Below, piece after piece: positions 23,168 through 30,779 of a stretch of 30,779 bases of DNA. Where the stretch lies: positions 1-30,779 of the forward strand of contig JAVBOX010000114.1 of assembly GCA_031550095.1 (NCBI GenBank). Direction: 5' to 3'. Under the pieces are notes generated by a model, which was not told the origin of the DNA, ran no database searches, and worked only from the letters and a program-made list of their open reading frames with translations. Positions within the stretch are counted from its first letter, which is position 1. The number at the start of each line of letters is the position of its first letter. The DNA is from Avichristensenella sp031550095 (GTDB taxonomy: Bacteria > Bacillota > Clostridia > Christensenellales > Aristaeellaceae). Made by a program: the position numbers and the translations under genes.

Positions 23168-24132
23168 ACCGTCACTTCATTGCGATTATGGAAAAGCTGG
23201 CGCATGCCGGCGACACGATAGGCTTTTTCGAGGATGGCTTTCGCGCTGGCAATGCGCGGGAGCCATTCGCTGGTTTTCTCCGGCAACTTTAAGGTCATGA
23301 CGGCAACGCCGGACGGCCCCAAGCGGGAAGCCGCCTCAACCATCAGCGCGGCCGACTGGGCGGTATCCATCTTCATGTCATTCGCAAGAAAGTCAAACCG
23401 AACTGGCTCTTGAAAGTAAGCCTGAGCCGTGCCCCGAAAATGGGTCACCCCTGGATCGCTGGCGACCCGTGGATCCAAAGCGGCGGGATCCACGGCTACC
23501 ACAGAGAGGCCATGGCTCCTCAAAACGCGGGTCCACCCTCCGGGGGCGGCGCCAAGATCAAGGGCCGCGCCCTTTACCGGGAGTTCAACATGAAAGGCTT
23601 CCAACGCCTCCAAGAGCTTGAATTCCGCGCGGCTGACCTGATGATCTTCCCACTTAAATCGTCGCGCCCCACCCGCCCAATCGCTGATGTTTTCCCCGGC
23701 ATCGGATATGCCGATCCAACCGATTCCTTCCCAAAGGGAGACGGAAACGATGTGCGCGGGCTGCTTGACATCCAGCAATGCCCCGGCGGCGGTTAGCCTT
23801 GCGGCAAGGGTCGTATGGACGTCGAAACGCTTATATTCCGGTTGAAACCCGCCAATCATGCGGGATTGTACGGAGAACCGTTCCCCCATGCCGATGGAAC
23901 CACCTATGGGAGCGAAGGCATCCTCTATCGTCTGGAGGTCGCCCATCATCCCCGTCAACGGGAATTCCACCTGGGCAGGGCACATATGTCGCAGAAAGAC
24001 CGGATGTTCAGGACGAACGGCATCAAAACAAAGCGCGATGCCCGGCGCTAAGTGCCGGACAACGCGCGGGCTGTTCGCCTCCCGGAACGCCAATGCCAAA
24101 GCGTCCGCTTGTGCGGTGAGAATATGCATCAA
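23149..24132 (-). CDS. SAM-dependent 2'-O-ribose methyltransferase (RlmM/FtsJ-like)
   Basis: A 327-residue RNA methyltransferase. The N-terminal part (about 1-125) resembles the RlmM-type THUMP region. The C-terminal Rossmann domain has the SAM loop LDLGAAPGGWT (191-201) and a K-D-K-E catalytic set, Lys172 (SRAEFKLLEA), Asp252 (ANDMK), Lys282 (LKLPEK) and Glu319 (NEVTVHL). That set is diagnostic of 2'-O-ribose methylation. RlmM modifies C2498 of 23S rRNA in E. coli; whether this protein has the same target is unknown. It begins 4 bp inside the end of asnS and is cotranscribed with it. Confidence 0.8.
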   Translation of the reverse strand: MMHILTAQADALALAFREANSPRVVRHLAPGIALCFDAVRPEHPVFLRHMCPAQVEFPLTGMMGDLQTIEDAFAPIGGSIGMGERFSVQSRMIGGFQPEYKRFDVHTTLAARLTAAGALLDVKQPAHIVSVSLWEGIGWIGISDAGENISDWAGGARRFKWEDHQVSRAEFKLLEALEAFHVELPVKGAALDLGAAPGGWTRVLRSHGLSVVAVDPAALDPRVASDPGVTHFRGTAQAYFQEPVRFDFLANDMKMDTAQSAALMVEAASRLGPSGVAVMTLKLPEKTSEWLPRIASAKAILEKAYRVAGMRQLFHNRNEVTVHLTML

Positions 24133-25523
24133 AAATCCGCCGTCCCCGTGGTGCGAGGGAAAGGAAGCACGTCCCGGATGTTGGCGACGCCGGTCAAATA
24201 CATCACCAGCCGCTCAAATCCCAGGCCAAAGCCCGCGTGGGGCGTGCCGCCGTATTTGCGCAGCTCAAGATACCACCAGTAATCCTCCGGATTCAGCCCA
24301 CACTCGGTGATGCGGCGCAAGAGGACATCCATGTCGTCCTCTCTTTGGCTTCCCCCCACCAGTTCCCCGATGCCGGGCACCAGCATGTCGGATGCCGCGA
24401 CGGTTTTCCCGTCACTGTTGAGCTTCATATAAAAGGCCTTGATCTCCTTGGGATAGTCGTAGACGAACACAGGGCGCTTGAAGTGAGTCTCCGTTAGATA
24501 GCGCTCATGCTCTGTCTGGAGGTCCATTCCCCAGGATACGGGGAATTCAAAGGCCTTGCCTGCCTTTTTAAGGATATCCACAGCCTCCGTGTAGGAAACC
24601 CGAGCAAAATCCGCTTCCGCAACACTCATCAGGCGTTCCAACAGCGCCTTGTCTACAAACCGGTTGAGGAATTCCATCTCTTCAGGGGCTTCCAACAGGA
24701 TCCTTTGGATGATGTATTTGACCATCTCTTCCGCCAGATCCATGTCCTCTTTCAGGGTGGCAAAGGCAATTTCCGGTTCGATCATCCAGAATTCCGCCGC
24801 GTGCCGCGGCGTAAAGCTGCGTTCCGCGCGGAAAGTGGGTCCAAAGGTATAGACATCCCGGAAAGCCAGGCAGAAGCTTTCCACATTCAGCTGGCCCGAA
24901 ACCGTGAGCCCTGCCTGACGACCGAAGAAGTCCTGGGTGAAATCGATGGCCCCATCTTCTTTGCGGGGCGGGTTTTCTCCATCCAAGGTGGTTACCCGGA
25001 ACATCTCGCCGGCGCCTTCACAGTCGCTGGTGGTGATGATGGGCGTGTGGACATAGACAAAGTTCTTTTGGTGGAAGAATTCATGAACGATTTGGGCAGC
25101 CAAGGAGCGAACCCTGAACACTGCGCTAAATAGGTTTGTGCGAGGGCGCAGGTGAGCGATTGTCCGAAGGAACTCCACGGAATGCTGCTTCTTTTGGAGC
25201 GGATAATCCGGCGTGGAAGCCCCCACAATCACGACAGTATGGGCCTTCAGCTCAAAAGGCTGCTGCATATTGGGTGTGGGCACAAGGGTTCCCTCGGCTT
25301 CAATGGCGCTGCCCACGTTCAACTTAACCACATCCTTGAAATTGGGAAGCGACGCCTCCTCAATGACGACCTGGAGCGGCGTAAAAAACGTGCCGTCGTT
25401 CAACGCGATGAACGCGAAGGCTTTGGAATCCCGCAGCGTGCGAACCCAACCGCTGACACGCACGCCGGGCACTTCGGCTGTCGGCATATGCCCAAACAAC
25501 TCTCGTATGGTACGATGTTCCAT
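24129..25523 (-). CDS. asnS: Asparaginyl-tRNA synthetase
   Basis: Charges tRNA-Asn with asparagine. The 464-residue class IIb enzyme has the N-terminal OB-fold anticodon-binding domain (about 15-110, RVSGWVRTLRDSKAFAFIAL). Class II motif 2 is GPTFRAERSFTPRHAAEFW (near residue 230), and motif 3 is AGFGLGFERLVMYLTG near the C-terminus. The Asn-type FRAE and the VYDYPKEIKAFYM segment separate it from aspartyl enzymes. The start at 25521-25523 was chosen because GGGGGGA precedes it and its promoter lies just upstream. The leader is about 25 nt, so no T-box element is present. Confidence 0.96.
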   Translation of the reverse strand: MEHRTIRELFGHMPTAEVPGVRVSGWVRTLRDSKAFAFIALNDGTFFTPLQVVIEEASLPNFKDVVKLNVGSAIEAEGTLVPTPNMQQPFELKAHTVVIVGASTPDYPLQKKQHSVEFLRTIAHLRPRTNLFSAVFRVRSLAAQIVHEFFHQKNFVYVHTPIITTSDCEGAGEMFRVTTLDGENPPRKEDGAIDFTQDFFGRQAGLTVSGQLNVESFCLAFRDVYTFGPTFRAERSFTPRHAAEFWMIEPEIAFATLKEDMDLAEEMVKYIIQRILLEAPEEMEFLNRFVDKALLERLMSVAEADFARVSYTEAVDILKKAGKAFEFPVSWGMDLQTEHERYLTETHFKRPVFVYDYPKEIKAFYMKLNSDGKTVAASDMLVPGIGELVGGSQREDDMDVLLRRITECGLNPEDYWWYLELRKYGGTPHAGFGLGFERLVMYLTGVANIRDVLPFPRTTGTADF

Positions 25524-25554
25524 CCGTGATCCCCCCGTGACCGTAATAAAACGT

Positions 25555-25583
25555 AGTATACCATGGCTTTGCCCACTTAACAA
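25555..25583 (-). promoter_or_regulatory. asnS promoter
   Basis: On the minus strand TTGTTA (25578-25583), 17 bp, TATACT (25555-25560). Confidence 0.7.
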
Positions 25584-25584
25584 C

Positions 25585-25620
25585 AAAAAAGTAAGAAAGG
25601 AACATGCGACCGCATATCCC
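25585..25620 (-). terminator. Terminator at the end of the cobalamin gene cluster
   Basis: On the minus strand GGGATATGCG (25611-25620) pairs with CGCATGTTCC (25599-25608), with two G-U pairs. TTTCTTACTTTTTT follows. It sits between the 292-residue protein and the asnS promoter. Confidence 0.6.
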
Positions 25621-25676
25621 TCCCGGAAATCCTTTCCCGCTATTAGGCGTCTTGGCAATATGGGCCTTTCCCGATG

Positions 25677-26555
25677 CTACTTCCCGTTTTCGAATGGATC
25701 CAGCGTCAAGTATCCTACCAATTCTTCCGCCAGGGAGGCAATGCCCGCTTCGTCCAAAGGAGGCATTTCTTCGGTCACCTTTAGGGTTGCCTCCACCAGG
25801 ATCGACGCGCCGCGAACCGTCGCCACGTAACAATAGATCATCTGGGATGTCTCGGGGACGGCGATGGGTACTTCCTGAGCGGGCGTTATTGGCCCCGTCT
25901 CCGCCGCGGGCTCTTCAGGAGGCGTGGTTGCTTCTGCAGAGGGCTCTCCCTGGGCCTCCTGCTCCGCCGGTTTCTCCGCCTCTGCCTGAGCAGCCTCCGC
26001 GGCGGCGCGGTTTGTCGCTTCTTCCTGGGTTTCCGTATGGATGCTGCTAAAATACTGTACCGGGTGAAGCGAGAATGTGGCGGATTTCACCTCAGTCATT
26101 TGGTCGGCACCAAAAAACTGACCCAACGATGTATAGGCGGAGGGCACCAGCTCGCTTAGCTTGCTCTTGACGCCCATGAAATACAGCTGCTCCAGCTGGG
26201 AATTCTCGTCATCCGCGCGGTAAAGGTAATCCTTAGCGTTGGAATCGGACAAATAATGGGTATCCACGTCCAAGGTGAAGCCTTCGGGCGGGACCACCTC
26301 GCCGAGTTTATAATAACGCGTACCCACGTCGCTCAGGTTTGACACAATCCAGTTATCGCCTTCGGTAACCACCGCTCCATTTTTGATTGGCAAGGAGCCA
26401 TCGTCAAAAAGAAGGAGAAACATCACCAAAGCGACGACCAGTACGCAGGGCGCGATGATAAGCGCAAGCTTCAGGTTTTTGTTCATTGGCTTTTTTTTGC
26501 GGTCCGCCTTCGCCACATATTGCGGCTTGACGTGCTTTTTTTTGGTCTTTCCCAT
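25677..26555 (-). CDS. Unrecognised membrane-anchored extracytoplasmic protein
   Basis: A 292-residue protein that I do not recognise. It has a very basic cytosolic N-terminus (MGKTKKKHVK), one membrane helix (about 29-50), and an outer domain (about 55-185). A low-complexity Ala/Glu/Pro/Thr linker (about 185-238) follows, then a short C-terminal domain (about 240-292) with MIYCYVATVRGASILVEATL. The start at 26553-26555 has GGGGGA about 7 bp upstream. It lies 25 bp after the ABC ATPase gene, so it could be the last gene of the cobalamin cluster, but nothing in it indicates corrinoid binding. No BtuF-type substrate-binding protein is in the window; this protein does not look like one. Confidence 0.7.
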   Translation of the reverse strand: MGKTKKKHVKPQYVAKADRKKKPMNKNLKLALIIAPCVLVVALVMFLLLFDDGSLPIKNGAVVTEGDNWIVSNLSDVGTRYYKLGEVVPPEGFTLDVDTHYLSDSNAKDYLYRADDENSQLEQLYFMGVKSKLSELVPSAYTSLGQFFGADQMTEVKSATFSLHPVQYFSSIHTETQEEATNRAAAEAAQAEAEKPAEQEAQGEPSAEATTPPEEPAAETGPITPAQEVPIAVPETSQMIYCYVATVRGASILVEATLKVTEEMPPLDEAGIASLAEELVGYLTLDPFENGK

Positions 26556-26580
26556 GTGTTCGTCCCCCACTCATTTGATT

Positions 26581-27351
26581 TTATGAAAGCGCATGCCAGC
26601 CGGCAAATGCCCGCCTCATGTACGCCACCACATCCATATCAAAGGCCATTGTAAGCTGATCCGGCTTGAGCACATCCTCTGGGGCGCCTGAGGCAAGCTC
26701 CTTGCCACCATGCATCAGGAACAAACGATTGGCAAAGCTGATGGCCAGATTCAGGTCGTGCAGCACCCCGATTACCGCCCGCCGACCATTTTGGGACCAT
26801 CTTCGAAGCGCTTCCATCAGCGCGATCTGATGCTTTAAATCCAGATGATTGGTGGGCTCATCCAGAAGAATCAGGGAAGGTTCCTGGGCAAGGGTACGCG
26901 CCAGAAACACCCGCTGGAGTTGACCGCCGGAAAGCGAGTCGATGGGTTGATTCCGATGCTCCCAGAGCTCCACAGTATCCAAACAGGTTCGGACGATGTC
27001 ACGGTCCGCTTTCCCAGGTGCGCGGAACACGCCTTTCGCGTAGAGGTACCGCCCCATCATCACCGTGTCATAGACAGTATAGGCTAAATACACCTGGGAT
27101 TGCTGGCCCAACAGCGCAACATGGCTCGCGATCTCGCGCCGCCCCATGCTTCTCAGGGAAGACGCGCCCAAGGTGATGGCGCCGGCGGAGGGAATGAGCC
27201 CAGCGATGGCCTTAAGCAGCGTGGTTTTCCCGCATCCATTGGGACCCAGAATGAAAAGACACTCCCCGGATTCCACCGTTAAGGCAATATCTCTTATCAC
27301 ATCTTTGCCATTATACCCGGCGCAAACGCCTTCAAGACGCAGGATGGTCAT
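26581..27351 (-). CDS. ABC transporter ATPase, FecE/BtuD type
   Basis: A 256-residue ATP-binding subunit for import of vitamin B12 or an iron chelate. It has Walker A GPNGCGKTT (36-44), a Q-loop near LLGQQSQ, signature LSGGQLQR (140-147), Walker B LILLDEP (160-166) and a switch histidine in VLHDLNLA. Its start overlaps the permease stop by 4 bp. Being among cobS, cobU and cobC genes favours corrinoid over siderophore transport (inference). Confidence 0.9.
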   Translation of the reverse strand: MTILRLEGVCAGYNGKDVIRDIALTVESGECLFILGPNGCGKTTLLKAIAGLIPSAGAITLGASSLRSMGRREIASHVALLGQQSQVYLAYTVYDTVMMGRYLYAKGVFRAPGKADRDIVRTCLDTVELWEHRNQPIDSLSGGQLQRVFLARTLAQEPSLILLDEPTNHLDLKHQIALMEALRRWSQNGRRAVIGVLHDLNLAISFANRLFLMHGGKELASGAPEDVLKPDQLTMAFDMDVVAYMRRAFAGWHALS

Positions 27352-28379
27352 GCTTTGCCTCCGATTCGCCGCCTTTTAAAATATACATAGGCAAAAAAGG
27401 GTGCCCCGACAAGGGCGGACACGGCGCCGACCGGCAGTTCGATAGGCGAAACAATGGTCCGGGCCACAACATCGCATAACGCCATAAAACCGCCGCCCAG
27501 CAGCGCGGACATGGGGAGCACAACGCGATGCCGTGCGCCAAACACCCTGCGAACCACATGGGGCGCGATTAAATCGATAAAGCCGATAACTCCGGCAAAC
27601 GCGACAGCGCTGCCGGTGAGAGCGGCGGAGAAGGCTAAGAGGAGCCACTTTACCCGCCTTGTTTCGACGCCCATGGCGCCAGCTTCCTCCTCGCCGAACG
27701 TGAGGATGTCCAACTCCCGGGAAAAGCGCTGTAAAACCAAGAGCCCGATGAGGCATACGGGAAAAAGCAAGCCGATCTCCGGCCAACCCTTCATGGCGAA
27801 GCTGCCCATCTGCCAGTGAACCAACCGCTGGGTATCCTCCCTCGCGAAGGAGTAAAAAAGGGTCAGAATGGCGTTGATGAACAGGGAGAAAACCATGCCC
27901 GCCAGGATGATGGTATTGTTCCGCATGTCCCGGTCCATCCGGGCGGCAAAGGCCACCGCCATCAATACGGCCAGCATTCCGGAGATGAGTCCGAACAGAG
28001 GCAACGTATAAGCGCCGATCAAAGGCAACGAAAAGCCGGTGAGAATGACGGCGGCAGCCCCTAGGGAGGCTCCCGAGCTGACACCCAGGGTATATGAAGA
28101 AGCCAAGGGGTTTCGGAGCACGCTTTGCATCACGGTTCCGCTGACGGACAGCATGGAGCCAACGACAAAGGCCATGAGGACACGGGGAAGCCGGATTGCC
28201 CATAGGATCGAAACCTTTGACGCGGGAATCCATTCGGGAAGCTTTGCGCGGAAAAGCTTATGGGCCAATATTTGAAGCGTCTCAGGCGGCGCTATCGAAA
28301 CGCTCCCCACCCCGACGGCAAACACTAAAATCAAGGCGCAGGCAACAAGGGAAACAACAACTTTCAGCGATGTCTTCAT
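27348..28379 (-). CDS. FecCD/BtuC-type ABC transporter permease
   Basis: A 343-residue integral membrane subunit with about nine to ten helices. It shows the family landmarks WAIRLPRVLMAFVVGSMLSV (64-83), LGVSSGASLGAA (103-114) and GVIGFIDLIAPHVVRRVFGA (264-283). It forms a dimer with the ATPase encoded next. It overlaps the cobC-like gene by 4 bp and the ATPase gene by 4 bp. Cobalamin is the likely substrate from context; family sequence alone cannot separate B12, heme and siderophore importers. Confidence 0.9.
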   Translation of the reverse strand: MKTSLKVVVSLVACALILVFAVGVGSVSIAPPETLQILAHKLFRAKLPEWIPASKVSILWAIRLPRVLMAFVVGSMLSVSGTVMQSVLRNPLASSYTLGVSSGASLGAAAVILTGFSLPLIGAYTLPLFGLISGMLAVLMAVAFAARMDRDMRNNTIILAGMVFSLFINAILTLFYSFAREDTQRLVHWQMGSFAMKGWPEIGLLFPVCLIGLLVLQRFSRELDILTFGEEEAGAMGVETRRVKWLLLAFSAALTGSAVAFAGVIGFIDLIAPHVVRRVFGARHRVVLPMSALLGGGFMALCDVVARTIVSPIELPVGAVSALVGAPFFAYVYFKRRRIGGKA

Positions 28380-28948
28380 GGAAAACTCTCATATCGTGGG
28401 ATTAAGCCACTATTTGCCACAAAAAAACGGTATCCTTGCCCATTTTCCAGGGGAGGGATATGATCATTGCCCGGCATGACCCGTCTGGCAATATTGGATA
28501 TAACGCCGCCATGGCTGATGAGCACGGCCAAACCCCGCCAGGGGTGAGCCAGCAGCTTTTGGATCCCTATATCAATTCTCTCCTCAAATATCCGCCGCGA
28601 TTCTCCGCCCGGACAGACAACATCCCTGTTTTCCGGATTCAGCCATTCCCGATAGACTGGCTCCGCCTCATAGAGCTCCCCGTGGCTTCGCATTTCAAAA
28701 TCTCCAAACCTATATTCCGAAAGCTCTGGAATGACAACATGGGGCACATTGCCATAGAGGATGGATAGTGTCTCCTCCGTGCGCAACATTCCGCTGGTGA
28801 AGAAGATCTCCGCCCGTGGATAAGTGCCTGAAAACCTTACCAAAGCAGTTCGGCCGCCTTTTGAAAGGGGGACGTCCCTTGCGCCGGAAAACAGCCTTTT
28901 TTCATTGGTTTCCGTTGTTCCATGGCGAAGCGCCAGCAACTCACGCAT
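28376..28948 (-). CDS. cobC: Histidine phosphatase, CobC-like (alpha-ribazole phosphatase)
   Basis: A 190-residue histidine-phosphatase-superfamily enzyme with the RHG motif (Arg8-His9-Gly10) in LALRHGTTETN. It also has SGMLRTEETL, the acidic segment ELSEYRFGDFE, and the second catalytic histidine in ISHGGVI. Its place among cobS, cobU and the transporter supports dephosphorylation of alpha-ribazole phosphate (or adenosylcobalamin 5'-phosphate) in nucleotide-loop assembly. By sequence alone it could be a general phosphatase. It overlaps neighbours by 8 and 4 bp. Confidence 0.82.
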   Translation of the reverse strand: MRELLALRHGTTETNEKRLFSGARDVPLSKGGRTALVRFSGTYPRAEIFFTSGMLRTEETLSILYGNVPHVVIPELSEYRFGDFEMRSHGELYEAEPVYREWLNPENRDVVCPGGESRRIFEERIDIGIQKLLAHPWRGLAVLISHGGVISNIARRVMPGNDHIPPLENGQGYRFFVANSGLIPRYESFP

Positions 28949-29279
28949 CCTTGATCACCGTCCCGATCCCGCAGAACACCCGCACAACCAGAGACGCGCG
29001 CCGTGAAAGATAGGCTCCGCAACGGCCGACGGCTTCTCTCCAGAAACGATCCTCGGCATTCATGGGTACGATTCCGCAGCAGATGTCCTCAAAAAGAACC
29101 GCGCAATCCATCCAGGAATCCGCACGATCCGCGATTTCCGCCACTGGATCCTTGCCCGCCCGAATCATGTCCAGAATTTCCAGGTGAACATCCTGAACAA
29201 TTCGTTCCGGCGGAAAGCCGAGCGTTTCCAGGGCATATTGCCGCTTACCCTGATACGCGCCGCCAATGATCAATGTCAT
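28941..29279 (-). CDS. Short CobU-like protein with altered P-loop
   Basis: A 112-residue protein beginning MTLIIGGAYQGKRQYALETL, resembling the start of CobU (adenosylcobinamide kinase/guanylyltransferase), which normally has about 170-190 residues. The Walker A Ser/Thr after Gly-Lys is replaced by Arg, and the guanylylated-histidine motif of CobU is absent. Kinase activity is doubtful. A full CobU is encoded in the same cluster, so this is a paralogue with perhaps a regulatory or structural role. The start at 29277-29279 has GGAGGG upstream. It lies 11 bp after cobS and overlaps cobC by 8 bp. Confidence 0.7.
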   Translation of the reverse strand: MTLIIGGAYQGKRQYALETLGFPPERIVQDVHLEILDMIRAGKDPVAEIADRADSWMDCAVLFEDICCGIVPMNAEDRFWREAVGRCGAYLSRRASLVVRVFCGIGTVIKDA

Positions 29280-29290
29280 GAGCCCTCCAT

Positions 29291-30049
29291 TCATTTCAAA
29301 CAGGCCAATACCACCAAGCCAATTGCCTCGCCGGAGGTGATGGCAGTTCCCGCGATATCGCCGTTCATGCCGGAGAGCCCGCGAACGGCCGCAAGGCAGC
29401 ACAGCAATCCCCCAAGCAATGCCGCGAGACACGCCACACCATAGCGCCAGCCCATCAGGAAGGCAAAAGCCAAGGCGACGAATAAGCATACGATGCAGAA
29501 AGCGCGCTTTCCCTGAGTAGCGCTTTCGTGCGCCATCTTTCCATACAGGCTTTCACCCATGGGGTGGATGGACATCATGGCGTAAGCCGCCAGCGACCGA
29601 GAAACAATCGGCAGCATCAGCAAAAACGGCATCTGCCCCGAGGCCAGCAAACCATAGGAGGCCCCGATTTGCGTGGCGATAAGGCAGACTAGGACAATGA
29701 CCGCAAAGGAACCGGCATGAGGATCCTTGAGGATTCGCCGCTTCTCTTCAAGCGGGCGGGCGGATAAGGCCGCGTCCGCCACATCCATCAGACCATCCAG
29801 GTGCAAGAAGCCGGTGAGCAGCGCTGGCGTTATGGCGGTTGCGACCGAAGCAAGGATCGCCGGCATAACCGCTTTGGCCAAGAAGGCTGCCCCAAACCAA
29901 ACGAGGCCAATGAGGATTCCGACCAAAGGCAGACATGGCATCAGTAAACCAACCAAGCTTTCGTCCCATTGTGAGAAGCCTGGAAACGCGGTGTATAACC
30001 CCAGCGACATGCGGAAGGTCCGCGCTCTTTCCCCTGGTTTGCTTGGCAT
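29291..30049 (-). CDS. cobS: Adenosylcobinamide-GDP ribazoletransferase CobS
   Basis: A 252-residue polytopic membrane enzyme that joins adenosylcobinamide-GDP with alpha-ribazole (or its phosphate), the last assembly step of adenosylcobalamin. Family landmarks are LHLDGLMDVADA (82-93) with the metal-binding aspartates and ILKDPHAGSFAVI (106-118). GLSGMNGDIAGTAITSGEAI lies near the C-terminus. The start at 30047-30049 has a modest AAGG ribosome site; an internal Met at residue 14 is possible. It lies 62 bp after cobU. Confidence 0.93.
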   Translation of the reverse strand: MPSKPGERARTFRMSLGLYTAFPGFSQWDESLVGLLMPCLPLVGILIGLVWFGAAFLAKAVMPAILASVATAITPALLTGFLHLDGLMDVADAALSARPLEEKRRILKDPHAGSFAVIVLVCLIATQIGASYGLLASGQMPFLLMLPIVSRSLAAYAMMSIHPMGESLYGKMAHESATQGKRAFCIVCLFVALAFAFLMGWRYGVACLAALLGGLLCCLAAVRGLSGMNGDIAGTAITSGEAIGLVVLACLK

Positions 30050-30111
30050 GCTTCACCAACCTTCGCGATTTAGACACATTAAGGCTTGCGCAGCGCAAAC
30101 GTGAAGCGGCA

Positions 30112-30684
30112 TTATGGGGAAAAGCTCCCAGCCGCTTGAGCGATCATCGCCTTGACAGAGCCATCGCCTTTATGCAGAACCGGATTGCCCATCGAAAGCT
30201 CCACTACCCCATCCATGTGCCGAGCCAACACGCAATCGACGCGGGCAAGGGATTTTCGGAAGGCCTCCGTGGCCATATCATACCGGAGCGCATCAGAATA
30301 AATGGAATCGGACACGAGAACGACGTTGGAAAAGGCGTCCAACACCTTGAGCAGGCCTTGGGTCACCCGCTCTGCCGCGCCTGAATCCATTTTTCCATCC
30401 GGGGGAAACATCTCATTGACAAGCAGCGCGGTGGCGCTGTCAATGACAAGGCTTGTACCTTGGGGAACACAGCCAGTGATTTTTTCGATTTGTTCCCCCT
30501 GCTCAATGGTTTCAAATCCCAATCCTTCGCGCTCGGATCTGTGCCTTTGAATTCGGGACCGATCCTCATCGTCGGAAGGCTTCATGGTGGCGATATAGGC
30601 ACGCCCATTGCCCTGGGCCAGCGCCAATGCCAGGGCCAAGGTGGACTTGCCATTTTTGCAGCCTCCCGAGAGCAGGAACCTCAC
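30112..30684 (-). CDS. cobU: Adenosylcobinamide kinase / adenosylcobinamide-phosphate guanylyltransferase CobU
   Basis: Phosphorylates adenosylcobinamide and then attaches GMP, giving the substrate of CobS. The 190-residue protein has an intact P-loop LSGGCKNGKS (5-14) and the RSRIQRHRSEREGLGFETIE block, whose His48 is the expected guanylylation site. TSLVIDSATALLVNEMF follows as the Walker B-like strand. The start is taken as GTG at 30682-30684, since it overlaps the stop of the preceding gene as GTGA and gives the family-typical N-terminus. A longer frame from 30753 would duplicate the coding region of the upstream gene. Confidence 0.9.
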   Translation of the reverse strand: MRFLLSGGCKNGKSTLALALALAQGNGRAYIATMKPSDDEDRSRIQRHRSEREGLGFETIEQGEQIEKITGCVPQGTSLVIDSATALLVNEMFPPDGKMDSGAAERVTQGLLKVLDAFSNVVLVSDSIYSDALRYDMATEAFRKSLARVDCVLARHMDGVVELSMGNPVLHKGDGSVKAMIAQAAGSFSP

Positions 30685-30779
30685 AGCTCGATGCCCTTTC
30701 TCGCGGAAACTCCCGCTTGGTAGTAGTGCTTGACCATGCGCATCTCCGTGCATAGGTCCGCCGCGTCAATGATCGCCTG
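30681..30779 (-). CDS. C-terminal 32 residues of an upstream gene
   Basis: The frame entering from the right edge reads QAIIDAADLCTEMRMVKHYY then QAGVSARKGIEL and stops at 30681-30683, overlapping the cobU GTG by 4 bp. The overlap and gene order suggest another cobalamin gene (for example cobT), but the fragment is too short to identify. Confidence 0.65.
   Translation of the reverse strand, partial: QAIIDAADLCTEMRMVKHYYQAGVSARKGIEL

Noticed and set aside
25524..25583. T-box riboswitch upstream of asnS
   Set aside because: The promoter leaves a leader of only about 25 nt and no specifier or antiterminator structure is present.

Overview
The window reads as chromosome of a fairly GC-rich member of the Clostridia (Firmicutes). 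The evidence is the CtsR/McsA/McsB heat-shock module, sigma-A-type promoters, strong GGAGG ribosome sites, RqcP beside HU, a DUF421/DUF4363 pair and an asnS of the bacterial type. The order is uncertain; a Christensenellales- or Oscillospirales-like gut anaerobe is an inference from gene content only. No rRNA, tRNA, CRISPR array, phage or complete insertion sequence was seen.

Layout. 1-1450 (minus): ctsR-mcsA-mcsB, with mcsB cut by the window edge and a CtsR operator over the ctsR start site. 1406-3103 (minus): a broken GNAT acetyltransferase behind ahcY. 3140-3515: non-coding, with a possible transposase relic and a long hairpin. 3522-6448: an rlmI-like rRNA methyltransferase facing a minus-strand group hup / rqcP / ispDF. 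6449-6955: AT-rich non-coding DNA with a promoter far upstream of hup. 6956-10059: a DUF4363/DUF421 membrane pair divergent from a GT2 glycosyltransferase that appears leaderless, then a CE7 acetyl esterase. 10071-10344: a dense array of eight hairpins bounded by two identical 29-bp copies. 10372-12467: hsp20 (with a second CtsR-like site) divergent from a secreted parvulin foldase. 12580-12746: a 163-bp MITE-like element flanked by TA.

12749-17033 (minus): tetR / MMPL transporter / secreted heptad-repeat partner. 17294-20550 (minus): serine hydrolase / ThuA / Gfo-Idh-MocA oxidoreductase, one promoter and one terminator. 20774-23167 (plus): an SPFH (prohibitin-like) protein, then a second apparently leaderless gene, a MATE exporter. 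23149-25523 (minus): asnS and a 2'-O-ribose methyltransferase. 25677-30779 (minus): cobalamin salvage and uptake genes cobU, cobS, a short CobU-like protein, a cobC-like phosphatase, a BtuC-type permease and a BtuD-type ATPase, followed by an unrecognised membrane-anchored protein.

How it fits together. The heat-shock regulator CtsR probably controls both its own operon and the distant hsp20. The cob/btu cluster has many short overlaps and is probably one transcript for corrinoid import and nucleotide-loop assembly. The most unusual sequence structures are the hairpin array, the MITE-like element next to a stop codon, and two promoters whose -10 boxes sit 6-7 bp before the start codon. I did not find a clear, wholly new multi-gene system. 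The best candidates for new biology are the hairpin array, the MMPL plus secreted heptad-repeat pair, and the serine hydrolase-ThuA-oxidoreductase operon.
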